Positions 44,009 through 52,077 of a stretch of DNA of 57,363 bases are shown here, one piece after another. Within the stretch, counting starts at the first letter, position 1, and each line of letters begins with the position of its first letter. This stretch comes from Lachnospiraceae bacterium (GTDB lineage: Bacteria; Bacillota; Clostridia; Lachnospirales; Lachnospiraceae). Made by a program: the position numbers and the translations under genes. The stretch spans positions 1-57,363 of the forward strand of contig JAFRVD010000015.1 of NCBI GenBank assembly GCA_017441825.1, written 5' to 3'. The notes under the pieces were generated by a model, which was not told the DNA's origin, ran no database searches, and was given only the letters and a program-made list of their open reading frames with translations.

Positions 44009-45034
44009 TTACAGGCTGTCCACGAGGTCCACTTCGGCAAGCGTTGCCGGCATCTCGTGCGCGGTGTTGAACTTGGTCTCGTCGGTCACGAGGTCGAAGC
44101 AGCTCGCGATGATCTTCCCGTTCCAGATGATGGGCTCGCCGGGCTGGTCGAGCTCGCCGTGGAGGCCGTCCGTGTCCGGGCTCTGCGCGACCCGGCGTAC
44201 CTTGCCGTTTTTGTCAATGCCCACGATGGCGTTCCTGCAGAAGTCCGCGATGTACAGGATACCCGTGTTTTCGTCCATGATCATGCCGTCCGTGGAGTTC
44301 AGCTCCTCCGGGTCCTTGCCGTAGAGGCTGCGACTCACGATCTCGCCCTTTTCATCGAGTTCGAATTTCTCCACCTCGCCGTCGCCGAAGTTGCCCACGT
44401 AGAGGTTCCCGGCCTTGTCGATCTCGATACCGTCCACGCCGTACACGATCTTCGGGTCCTTCGTCACGAACAGCGCGAAGATGTTCTTGTCCTCAAGTGT
44501 ATTCGTGATCTCAATATCCTTCGCGTCGATGGGGAACCGGTATACGCAGCTCACAAGCCCTTCCGGGTTCGGGACCTTCGTGAGGTAACTCTGCGTGACG
44601 TAGATGTATCCTTTGTAGTATTTCACGCCGTTCGGGTGCTCCATGCCTGTCGCGATGGTGCACCAGTCTTTGACGTTATTCTCTTCGTCAAAGCTCACTT
44701 TCAGCATGCGGCCCTTCCACTGCAGGTCCTCGCGGCCCGACCAGCCCTGGTTGTCGCAGATGTACAGGTTGTGGTCATCGTCGAAGCAGATGCCCATGTT
44801 CCGCGCGATGCCCGTCTCGGGATGCACCGGCACGTCGAACCACTTCGTGATCTTCTTGTCCGGCGTGATCCGGAGGACGCAGCCGGGCATATCGTCGTCC
44901 GCGTAGTTCGGGCAGGAGAGGATCAGGTCCCCGTTCGTGTCGATCGCCATGCTGTCCGGCGTGCTCACAAGCTCCTCCGGCAGCAGCGTAAATAACCGTG
45001 ATTCAACCATTCCGCCAATTTTGTATTCGCTCAT
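44009..45034 (-). CDS. SMP-30/gluconolactonase/LRE-like beta-propeller protein
   Basis: A 341-residue six-bladed propeller. Repeated blade motifs such as PDSMAIDTNGDLILSC, NMGICFDDDHNLYICDN, GVDGIEIDKAGNLYVGNFGD and STDGMIMDENTGILYIADF are the SMP-30 signature with metal-binding Asp and Asn. Members hydrolyse sugar lactones such as gluconolactone or xylonolactone. ATG 45034 follows AAAGAAAGGGGC. It is the first gene of the minus-strand operon. The only strong promoter upstream is the antisense-RNA-type promoter at 45210-45238, within a type I toxin remnant. Confidence 0.87.
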   Translation of the reverse strand: MSEYKIGGMVESRLFTLLPEELVSTPDSMAIDTNGDLILSCPNYADDDMPGCVLRITPDKKITKWFDVPVHPETGIARNMGICFDDDHNLYICDNQGWSGREDLQWKGRMLKVSFDEENNVKDWCTIATGMEHPNGVKYYKGYIYVTQSYLTKVPNPEGLVSCVYRFPIDAKDIEITNTLEDKNIFALFVTKDPKIVYGVDGIEIDKAGNLYVGNFGDGEVEKFELDEKGEIVSRSLYGKDPEELNSTDGMIMDENTGILYIADFCRNAIVGIDKNGKVRRVAQSPDTDGLHGELDQPGEPIIWNGKIIASCFDLVTDETKFNTAHEMPATLAEVDLVDSL

Positions 45035-45036
45035 AA

Positions 45037-45126
45037 GTGCCCCTTTCTTTTGCGGTGGTCAGCCTGGTGCTGGCCACCTTTGCTCTGGGTTATGCCCTGG
45101 GTAAAGACCACAGAAAACAGAAATGA
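45037..45126 (+). pseudogene. 5'-truncated type I toxin gene (first copy)
   Basis: A frame from GTG 45037 encoding 29 residues. Residues 5-29 (FAVVSLVLATFALGYALGKD and then HRKQK) align with the intact small hydrophobic toxin at 53004-53099: AVVS, LGY, a following acidic residue, and a Lys/Arg tail. Its natural ATG and ribosome binding site are missing; the bases upstream are the start region of the SMP-30 gene on the other strand. The 3' stem region and the CCGTCTACCGGCAG element beyond are retained, with an intact antisense promoter. Confidence 0.7.
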
Positions 45127-45203
45127 CCGCTACTCCCTGACAAGTTTAGCGATCATTTCTCGATAATCTGTTAGGGCAAACCGTCTACCGGCAGTGCCTT
45201 CAC
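45113..45203 (-). ncRNA. Antisense RNA of the truncated type I locus
   Basis: Predicted minus-strand RNA of about 91 nt. It starts near 45203 from a promoter TTGACT (45238-45233), 17-nt spacer, TATTAT (45215-45210). It ends at a 14-bp stem (45119-45132 with 45147-45160, one mismatch) followed by GTTTTC. In the intact copy this would be the antitoxin; here it may serve as the leader of the SMP-30 operon that lies directly downstream. Confidence 0.6.
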
Positions 45204-45209
45204 GTTATT

Positions 45210-45238
45210 ATAATAATGTTTGTTGTTTTGGAAGTCAA
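45210..45238 (-). promoter_or_regulatory. Antisense promoter of the truncated toxin locus
   Basis: TTGACT at 45238-45233, 17-nt spacer, TATTAT at 45215-45210 on the minus strand. It is the best promoter candidate for the SMP-30/xylB/GH105 operon. Confidence 0.7.
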
Positions 45239-45274
45239 GATGATTTCCATGAAAACAAAGCAATCTTCCGATCA

Positions 45275-45310
45275 ACGAAAAACCCGCGGAGTCATCTGAC
45301 CCCGCGGGTT
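45275..45310 (-). terminator. Terminator of the 49-aa gene
   Basis: On the minus strand AACCCGCGG pairs with CCGCGGGTT and TTTTTCGTT follows. It lies about 40 nt after the stop codon of the small gene. Confidence 0.85.
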
Positions 45311-45351
45311 CCCGAACAAGCGATACCTGAGCTTATTCAGTTGGCGTGTTT

Positions 45352-45501
45352 TTATCTGTTAAGAAGCTTTCCAAAGAACTTCTTGATTCCCTTGAGCTCT
45401 TCATTCTTCTCGCTGAAGTAGCGCTCGCAGTACTCATATCTCTCAGCCTTCATCCATGACGGCATCGGATCGATCTTCGAATATGCAATATAAGTTCCCA
45501 T
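45352..45501 (-). CDS. 49-aa protein of unknown function
   Basis: A short gene encoding MGTYIAYSKIDPMPSWMKAE followed by a Tyr/Glu- then Lys-rich helix (near residues 21-49) ending KKFFGKLLNR. GAGGGGG sits 9 nt before the ATG and a strong terminator follows, so the unit looks like a real, independently expressed small gene. No signal peptide or membrane segment is visible; the C-terminal third could form an amphipathic helix. Codon use resembles well-expressed neighbours. No family is recognised. Confidence 0.7.
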   Translation of the reverse strand: MGTYIAYSKIDPMPSWMKAERYEYCERYFSEKNEELKGIKKFFGKLLNR

Positions 45502-45633
45502 TTTGTACCCCCTCTATGATTCAAATTCGCCGGAACCTTCGTCCCGGTTCCTCGCTCTTTCTCTTTACACCCATAGTCTAGCACACAATAATACAAAAAC
45601 AATAGCACTGCAGTTCAAAAATAAACGGGTTTT

Positions 45634-45664
45634 TTGTGACGTCGGCACAAATATGTGCTATAAT
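45634..45664 (+). promoter_or_regulatory. Promoter and inverted repeat before the PucR gene
   Basis: TATAAT at 45659-45664 is preceded by an inverted repeat TTGTG-N7-CACAA (45634-45650) whose left half overlaps the -35 position (TTGTGA, 19-nt spacer). It is a candidate autoregulatory site. Confidence 0.6.
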
Positions 45665-45732
45665 ACGTTCGGAAAGGGCGGGGAAGCACCAAAAGAGTGC
45701 ACAGAACCCCGGCTAAGGAAGGGCGGAAAACC

Positions 45733-46881
45733 ATGGGATTTACGGTAGAAGATATGCTGACCATATCGCGGGACCGGTATCAGATGAAGCTTGTTGCGGG
45801 CGGCCGCGGCTGGGCGAATTCCATCAGCTGGCTGCTGATGGTGGAGGATACGGTCATCATCCGGCGGTTCGCCGGAAAGGAGCTGGTGGTGACCACCGGG
45901 CTCGGCTTTGACACGGAGGAGCGTCTGCTCAGCCTCGTGGAGATGCTGGACAACTATCACGCGGCGGGGCTCATCGTGAATATCGGCCCGTACGTGCAGG
46001 AGATCCCGGAGCGGGTCCTTGCCCTCGCCGATGAATGCGACCTCCCCCTCATGACCGTGCCCTGGAGCGTGCAGATGTCCGAGATGATCAAGGACCTGAC
46101 GGTCCGGATCTTCATGCAGAGCCAGATGGACGAGCAGCTCTCCCGGGCGTTCATCCGGGCGATCGAGCAGCCGGAGATCCAGGGCTCGTACCGGGAGGAG
46201 CTGTCCTCCGCCTTCGATGTGGACGGGCGGTTCCAGGTCACAGCCATCACCGCGCCGGACCTGGACAGCATGGATACGCGTGAGCGGAACCGGATCAGCT
46301 ATCGGCTGCAGATCTACCTTGAGGATATCTCGCACAACGCACATTTCGTTTATTACAACGGCTGTTTCCTGCTGATCCTGAATGCGGTGGAGGAAGCGCA
46401 GCGCCGGGCGATCATTGACGGCTTCCTGACCCGCGCGAAGCGCAGGATGGCGGAGCAGAAGGTGTACGTGGGCGAGGGCTCGACGGTGACGGACGTCTCC
46501 AACCTGCACCTTTCGTACCAGCGCGCGGTGTACGCGGTGAACTATGCCGTGGCGCACGACGAGCCCGTGCGGAGCTTTGACACGCTGGGCGTGCAGCGGA
46601 TCCTCTACGCGGTCTCGGACGGGCTGATTTTGAAGGAGCTCCGGGAGGACGCCCTCGCGCCGCTCCGAGCCTACGATGAAAAGCACGAGTCCGACCTTGT
46701 GGCGACGCTGCGCACTTACCTCAAAAACAACGGCAGCATCAACAAAACGTCCGAGGAAATGTACATCCACAAGAACACGATCCTCTACCGGATGAATAAG
46801 ATCCGCGAGCTCCTCGGGTGCGGCCTCGAGGACGGGGAGGAACGGGCGTATTATTATCTGGCGGCGGTGGCGGGGGAGTGA
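45733..46881 (+). CDS. PucR-family transcriptional regulator
   Basis: A 382-residue regulator with three parts. An N-terminal PucR sensor domain (about 1-125) includes TVEDMLTISRDRYQMKLVAG, GKELVVTTGLGFDTEERL and the AGLIVNIGPYVQEIPE segment. A middle GGDEF-like/CdaR domain spans about 140-290. The C-terminal PucR helix-turn-helix, TYLKNNGSINKTSEEMYIHK followed by NTILYRMNKI, is near 335-370. Such proteins control purine or sugar-acid catabolism. It starts at ATG 45733 with AGGAAGGGCGG upstream. It faces away from the SMP-30/xylB operon, a plausible target. Confidence 0.9.
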   Translation: MGFTVEDMLTISRDRYQMKLVAGGRGWANSISWLLMVEDTVIIRRFAGKELVVTTGLGFDTEERLLSLVEMLDNYHAAGLIVNIGPYVQEIPERVLALADECDLPLMTVPWSVQMSEMIKDLTVRIFMQSQMDEQLSRAFIRAIEQPEIQGSYREELSSAFDVDGRFQVTAITAPDLDSMDTRERNRISYRLQIYLEDISHNAHFVYYNGCFLLILNAVEEAQRRAIIDGFLTRAKRRMAEQKVYVGEGSTVTDVSNLHLSYQRAVYAVNYAVAHDEPVRSFDTLGVQRILYAVSDGLILKELREDALAPLRAYDEKHESDLVATLRTYLKNNGSINKTSEEMYIHKNTILYRMNKIRELLGCGLEDGEERAYYYLAAVAGE

Positions 46882-46923
46882 AAAGCCCAGATGACAAATA
46901 ATATGTGAAAATCATACTAACAG

Positions 46924-46942
46924 CATTAGCACATCGCTAATG
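46924..46942. promoter_or_regulatory. Inverted repeat upstream of the XRE gene
   Basis: CATTAGC (46924-46930) and GCTAATG (46936-46942) form a perfect 7-bp inverted repeat around 5 nt. This is a likely operator for the regulator that follows. Confidence 0.5.
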
Positions 46943-47027
46943 ACTTGTGTATTGTAATCTACCTACTCTTTATACTAATTTCGACTGCATGAGAGCTAAC
47001 GATATTCGTATGATACGGAGGTGGGTT

Positions 47028-47369
47028 TTGGATAACGTACAAAGTGTGGAATACCTGATTGGACAGAGGATCCAGAAGATCCGGAAATCCAAGAAATATA
47101 CACAGCTGAAGTTTGCGGAAATGGTTGGTATCTCGACAAACTATCTTTCGGATATAGAACGGGGCAAAAGCTCTGTTAAACTGGAGAAGCTTGTCACGAT
47201 CATCAACGCATTGGGTTGTTCCGCGGACGATGTATTCGCCGATGTGGTCGATCAGAGCTATAAGGTGGTCGGATCCAAGCTGACGGAGCGGATCGATACG
47301 CTATCGATGAAAGAGCGGGATAGCATATATGCGCTGATGGAAAAGGTGATAGATGTGGTGAAGAAATAA
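47028..47369 (+). CDS. XRE-family helix-turn-helix regulator
   Basis: A 113-residue protein. The HTH covers residues 10-70: IGQRIQKIRKSKKYTQLKFA then EMVGISTNYLSDIERGKSSV. A C-terminal helical part includes LTERIDTLSMKERDSIYALM. The start is TTG 47028 since CGGAGG lies 6 nt upstream, and the longer frame lacks a site. It is AT-rich relative to the upstream genes and precedes the surface cassette, which it may control. A terminator-like stem (47428-47481) follows. Confidence 0.88.
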   Translation: MDNVQSVEYLIGQRIQKIRKSKKYTQLKFAEMVGISTNYLSDIERGKSSVKLEKLVTIINALGCSADDVFADVVDQSYKVVGSKLTERIDTLSMKERDSIYALMEKVIDVVKK

Positions 47370-47427
47370 TGGGCACTGTTCAGCACGTTCTGTAATTATA
47401 CATCAAAACATTTAATTATCATTTAGA

Positions 47428-47481
47428 AAAATCCTCCTGAAAAGACGGAAATGTTAATATCGTCTCTTCAAGAGGATTTTT
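47428..47481 (+). terminator. Long-stem terminator after the XRE gene
   Basis: Two 20-base arms (47428-47447 and 47461-47480, left arm AAAATCCTCCTGAAAAGACG) pair with two mismatches, running into a T-rich end. Confidence 0.8.
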
Positions 47482-47723
47482 ATGTTAAACAATTAGTTTT
47501 CTTTAACACAATAAAAATCAAAATGTGCATTGACAATCGGTATGCTTTGTGCAAAACTAATGCTTATAGAATTGGCATATCGGTAATAATGCGAATTCCG
47601 TGCTGAACAGTATTGCATTGATAATAGAATTATTTATGAGTATGAAGATGCACGGGATTGGCTGAATGATTAAGGATTTCTATAGCACTATTAGAGTCGG
47701 GTGATTTCATATGGAGGTAGAAT
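47482..47723. other. Intergenic region before the surface cassette
   Basis: About 240 AT-rich bases without a recognisable gene. TTGACA occurs at 47530-47535 but has no good -10 at normal spacing, so the promoter was not located with confidence. Confidence 0.5.
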
Positions 47724-50700
47724 TTGAAGCTCACAAGTCGAACCAAGGATAAAGCAAATAACAAAGCAAGAGTGGTTTTGATGTTTTTTGCTGTAGTGAC
47801 GATACTGTTTTTAGGCTTTTATTCATTTAAACTATCGACAATGGCTGCCACATCGAATGATTGGCAGTGGCCAACAGACAAGCACTCAATAAACAGTCCC
47901 TTTGATTGGCCTAACTACCCTTCAGGCGGAAACCATCATGGAACAGATTTTAGTTTTTCGAACTGTTACGGAAAGAATGTATACTCGACGTGCGATGGAG
48001 TCGTTGTTGGAACATATTCACCATATCCATATAATACATATAAAAGTATAGAGACATTAGGCGTGTGGGTTGTTATTCAAGCAAATGTGAATAATAAAAC
48101 CATGTATATGTTATATGGTCATTTGAGTGAAATAAAGTGTTCTGTAGGTGATCGCGTTCGAGCAGGTGATGTAATAGGTCTTATTGGGAATAACGGGAAT
48201 TCCAGTGGTGCTCATTTACACTACGAAGTTAGCGATAAAATTTCAAGCACTGGTTCGGGTTCGGCTGGTACACGACAGGATCCGAGAAAGTACTTACCGG
48301 GCACATCGTTATCTTTTGAAACACTTGAGGAAATAGATACCCGCTACCCAACTCCTTTTGAAGTGAAGTATACCGGGAGTAGAATTGGAACCTCTGCCTC
48401 TGTTAATGGATCAGCAGATTCAGCATACTGGATTGAGAATGAAGAGATAACTGTCAATGAAGTCTATACGGATGAGTGGTGCAAGATTACATACAAGAGC
48501 TCGTCAGGGGATGACCGTGTAAGGTACACAACGCTGAATGCTCTCTTTGGCGGTGAAACACTAGTCTATGGTTCTTACAAAGCACCTATGCGCACGGATG
48601 TATATTATACCCCATCGACCAGTAATAAAAGAACCTATATCGGAGCTGGAGATACTGTCTGGCGTATCCGAAAATCCGGGAACTATATGCTGATGGTATT
48701 TAGCAGTGGAACTGCTTCGGGTCGAGCTGCCGCCTGGGCAGATTCCCGCGCTGTTCAGCATGATATCAATGAATTTGAAGTTACTGTGAACCAGACAAAG
48801 ATGTATTATAACGGTTCTGCCCTGTGCCCTGATGTCACGGTTAAGAATCAGATGGGGACCATCCTGACAAAGGGAACTGATTATACGCTCTCGTATTCCA
48901 ACAATGTGGATGAGGGAACGGCAACCATCAAAATTATCGGTGCTGGAACTTATGATGGCTGGACATACAGGTACTTCGATATTGTTAAGGGACGGCTGTA
49001 TCTCCAATATAACATGAACGGAGGAAGTTTGCTTGCGGAGCATGGCAGCACGATAGGTTCTGATGGTGCGTATATTACATTTGACGGCAAGATAATCCCG
49101 TGGGCATTTGGCGAATATGGAGGAATGTCAGGAGAAAATGGACTTCCCGATTATAATAATCCGAACTATGTTAATATCGGACGAACCGGTTATAAGGCGA
49201 AGGAAGGTGCCCAGTGGAACACGAAGGCGGACGGAACCGGTAAATCATATGATCAATATACGGACTACCCGATCAGTGAGTTTGCGGATTTATCAAATGG
49301 AGATGTCACTCTGACTTTATATGTAAACTGGATCCCGAAAATCCTTTACAGTTTGAGTCTGAATGGTAGTCTTGATGGAAATGAGAAATCTGATTTAGGC
49401 ACATTTGGGAAAGTCGATTTGAAGATCGATGATGTTCTTGCGTCAGATATGCAAGATATTACAGATGTGTATACGCAATACCCGGAAGGTACTTCCTATG
49501 AGTTTACGAATATTCAAGCCTATGATGGTTATGCTTTTATTGGTTCAATACCAAAGGCTGTCAAAGGGACAATCGAAGCAGATACGACAATCATTTTAGA
49601 ATTTGCATCAAAAACTGATTTAGGCGCAGAATTTGACGCGTACATCAAAAACCCTGCACGTGACATGTACCTGACAGATGATGATGAAAACAATGTAGTC
49701 ATCAGCGAAAAAGGAGATGGAAAAAGACAGGTATGGCATTTTGTGAGGCAGGAAGACGGCTCATACAGAATCACATGCAAGGACAATGCAAGATACCTGG
49801 ATGTTGAAAAAGGGTGGACGGCCTCTGAAACAAATGTATTAACCTGGAGTGTTTACAGTACAGGGGATAATCAGAACTGGTATATATGCGGAAGCGAGGA
49901 CGAGTGCTGGTTAAGGGCAGAGTGTACGCAGTGTATTTTGGATATTAAAGGCGGCTCTTATGTTGATGGAACGAACATCCAGATGTATATGGGCAACCTC
50001 ACCTCATCGCAGGCTTTTGCGATTGAAAAGCTACCCCCACTCCATGAGCACACTCTGGACCACATAACCTCCAAACAGGCCACCTGCCATGAGGAAGGAT
50101 GTGTCGAACATTGGGTATGCACCGGGTGTGGGAAGTATTATTCAGATGAGAATGCAACGGAAGAAATATCTATCTCCCAGGTAGTGGTTCCTGTCGATTC
50201 GGATGTCCATACAGATATAGTAGTGATTAACGCGAAAACACCTTCCTGTACAGAGACTGGGTATTCCGGAGATACTTTCTGTCAGGGATGCGAACATTTG
50301 ATCGAGGTGGGAACGATACTGGAAGCTACCGGACATGACTGGAACGAATGGGAGGTTGTACGGCCGGCTACAGAAACTGAAAACGGTGAAGAACAAAGGA
50401 CGTGTAAAAATGATTCGGAACATGTTGAGACGAGGGTGATTGAAAAAACAAATACCGGCGGTTATTTCGAAGGATATACGTTCTCACACAGCTGCTCGTT
50501 CGGTAATGATCTTTCAATTAACTATTATGCCCCCAGTGCCGAACTGGCCGGGTTTACGAACATCCGCCTGGTACTGGAAAAACAGATATTCAATTCCAGT
50601 GGTTCTTCGTTTACGTGGTCAAGGTATGAACTGAAAACATATACGCTAAATAACGATGACGGGACAGAGTATTACCGGTTCCAATTCTCGGGAATTGATG

Positions 50701-51416
50701 CGAAGGAAATGCGCAACCTTGTCCATGCTGTGCTGTATGCTGACAAGGATGGTATTACATACCAAACGCCGGTAGATGAATACAGTGTGGCAATATATGC
50801 TTACAATCGTCTGGCGAAGTCGAAAGATAACGTGTTTAAAACTTTACTGGTCGATATGCTGGATTATGGATCTCAGGCCCAGGTTTATTTCAATTACAAT
50901 ACAGGAAACCTGGCAAACAGTTCACTGACTTCTGAGCAGAGAGCTTTGGGAACAGCACAGGCCCCGGAACCTGTATCATGTGCCGCGACCATTGATACTG
51001 CAGGTAAGACGGCGGAATTTTCCGGAAAGAGCGTGGTCTTCAACACCAATATCGAGCTCAAGTATTACATGAAATTTGAGAGTGGCCAGTCTCTTGAAAA
51101 TGTATCCTTGAGACTGTCATATACGGCAGTGGATGGGCAACAATATAATACTACGATTCCATTCAGCATGTTCAGTTACGATAGCGGACAATCCGAGTAT
51201 TCGGCAAAGCTGACAACAATAGCGGCTAAGGACATGGGATGCCCTGTAACAGCCGGGATCTATTCAGGGGATACGCTGATCTCAGATATCATCGTATACA
51301 GTCTGGAGACGTACTGCTACAATCGCCTGCAGAAGTCAACAGATATAATATACAAAGCACTCATTAGGGATATGGTAAAGTACGGACGTTCTGCAACAGC
51401 GTATTTTAGGCATTAA
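47724..51416 (+). CDS. Large secreted M23 peptidase/adhesin-like surface protein
   Basis: A 1230-residue protein, TTG start behind ATGGAGGTAG. Residues 17-38 are a signal or anchor segment. Residues 45-195 form an M23 (LytM) peptidase with His71-X3-Asp75, GHL with His133, and His164-X-His166, so it should cut peptidoglycan cross-links. Then come SH3-like stretches (about 195-345), a beta-sandwich with a YNGSALCPDV motif (350-425), an InlB-like repeat (430-545), a ricin-type lectin-like region (640-780), a Cys/His-rich stretch (785-910) and two related C-terminal repeats of about 150 residues each ending in an ATAYF/QVYFNY pattern. Codon use is AT-richer than the core genes. It probably remodels or binds the cell wall. 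Confidence 0.88.
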   Translation: MKLTSRTKDKANNKARVVLMFFAVVTILFLGFYSFKLSTMAATSNDWQWPTDKHSINSPFDWPNYPSGGNHHGTDFSFSNCYGKNVYSTCDGVVVGTYSPYPYNTYKSIETLGVWVVIQANVNNKTMYMLYGHLSEIKCSVGDRVRAGDVIGLIGNNGNSSGAHLHYEVSDKISSTGSGSAGTRQDPRKYLPGTSLSFETLEEIDTRYPTPFEVKYTGSRIGTSASVNGSADSAYWIENEEITVNEVYTDEWCKITYKSSSGDDRVRYTTLNALFGGETLVYGSYKAPMRTDVYYTPSTSNKRTYIGAGDTVWRIRKSGNYMLMVFSSGTASGRAAAWADSRAVQHDINEFEVTVNQTKMYYNGSALCPDVTVKNQMGTILTKGTDYTLSYSNNVDEGTATIKIIGAGTYDGWTYRYFDIVKGRLYLQYNMNGGSLLAEHGSTIGSDGAYITFDGKIIPWAFGEYGGMSGENGLPDYNNPNYVNIGRTGYKAKEGAQWNTKADGTGKSYDQYTDYPISEFADLSNGDVTLTLYVNWIPKILYSLSLNGSLDGNEKSDLGTFGKVDLKIDDVLASDMQDITDVYTQYPEGTSYEFTNIQAYDGYAFIGSIPKAVKGTIEADTTIILEFASKTDLGAEFDAYIKNPARDMYLTDDDENNVVISEKGDGKRQVWHFVRQEDGSYRITCKDNARYLDVEKGWTASETNVLTWSVYSTGDNQNWYICGSEDECWLRAECTQCILDIKGGSYVDGTNIQMYMGNLTSSQAFAIEKLPPLHEHTLDHITSKQATCHEEGCVEHWVCTGCGKYYSDENATEEISISQVVVPVDSDVHTDIVVINAKTPSCTETGYSGDTFCQGCEHLIEVGTILEATGHDWNEWEVVRPATETENGEEQRTCKNDSEHVETRVIEKTNTGGYFEGYTFSHSCSFGNDLSINYYAPSAELAGFTNIRLVLEKQIFNSSGSSFTWSRYELKTYTLNNDDGTEYYRFQFSGIDAKEMRNLVHAVLYADKDGITYQTPVDEYSVAIYAYNRLAKSKDNVFKTLLVDMLDYGSQAQVYFNYNTGNLANSSLTSEQRALGTAQAPEPVSCAATIDTAGKTAEFSGKSVVFNTNIELKYYMKFESGQSLENVSLRLSYTAVDGQQYNTTIPFSMFSYDSGQSEYSAKLTTIAAKDMGCPVTAGIYSGDTLISDIIVYSLETYCYNRLQKSTDIIYKALIRDMVKYGRSATAYFRH

Positions 51417-51450
51417 CATTAAAGATCAGTGAACGATCAGAAAGGAAAAA

Positions 51451-51570
51451 ATGAAGAAAGAGAACAAAAGTGAAACGTATCAGGAGCCTGAAGTTAAGGT
51501 CATTATGTTGGGCGAGCAGGATGTAATTGTTACTTCAGATCCTAACGAAGGTGAAAGGGATGATGATTAG
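51451..51570 (+). CDS. 39-aa acidic peptide in the surface cassette
   Basis: An unannotated small gene (ATG behind AGAAAGGAAAA, 34 nt after the large gene's stop). It encodes 39 residues: MKKENKSETYQEPEVKVIML, then GEQDVIVTSDPNEG and an acidic end. I recall similar short peptides in Clostridia with a Y-x-x-P...V...D-V-I-x-T-S pattern beside large surface proteins, but do not know their role. There is no signal peptide. It could be a leader-type or adaptor peptide. The next gene's possible 5' end overlaps it in another frame. Confidence 0.65.
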   Translation: MKKENKSETYQEPEVKVIMLGEQDVIVTSDPNEGERDDD

Positions 51571-51628
51571 GGGATATCCGCATGAGAGGATATTTGCAGT
51601 TGGGCTTTTGAGAGGAGAAATTGGCGCC

Positions 51629-52018
51629 ATGAGAACAAGAAGAGCATGGAAACCGGTTGTATCAGCAATGTTTTTGTGCAGTTCTTTATTAATGACGTCA
51701 TGTATCACTCTCCGGGTAAAAGAAGCCTCTGACTGGTCAGCAGCCGAACAGGAAGAAGTAGAAGGTACAGCGGTGTTTGATCAGTACGATCCAGTGGATC
51801 CAGCCTCTGTCATATCTGCTGCAGACGAGGCAGATGTGGCAGAAGCTGATTCAACTTTTGTGGAAAAAGATGAAGAACGCGGTGGTGAGCTGGGGGCAAG
51901 TGCTGAAAAGGAGACATATTCATCATCGGAGACTGGCCAAACGGATAGTTCAGAGATATCCGAGTCAGTAATTCAGGGGCAAAACAGGGAACAAAACGAA
52001 GGCGAACTGGATCCTTGA
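51629..52018 (+). CDS. Small lipoprotein of unknown function
   Basis: A 129-residue protein with a lipoprotein signal: basic MRTRRAWK, hydrophobic core, and lipobox LMTSC near residue 24. The mature part is acidic and low-complexity (Glu, Asp, Ser), so it may be a disordered surface stalk. The start at 51629 is chosen because the signal peptide begins there; the upstream AGGAG is about 12 nt away, and longer frames to 51560 or 51527 are possible. It belongs to the cassette of the large surface protein. Confidence 0.7.
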   Translation: MRTRRAWKPVVSAMFLCSSLLMTSCITLRVKEASDWSAAEQEEVEGTAVFDQYDPVDPASVISAADEADVAEADSTFVEKDEERGGELGASAEKETYSSSETGQTDSSEISESVIQGQNREQNEGELDP

Positions 52019-52077
52019 ACATGAGCAGAGGGTGAAACTGTAGTTTGTCGAATGTATGCAGGAAAGGCGGATAGATA

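Noticed and set aside
47530-47558. TTGACA upstream of the large surface-protein gene
   Set aside because: No acceptable -10 at 16-18 nt, so I do not call a promoter.
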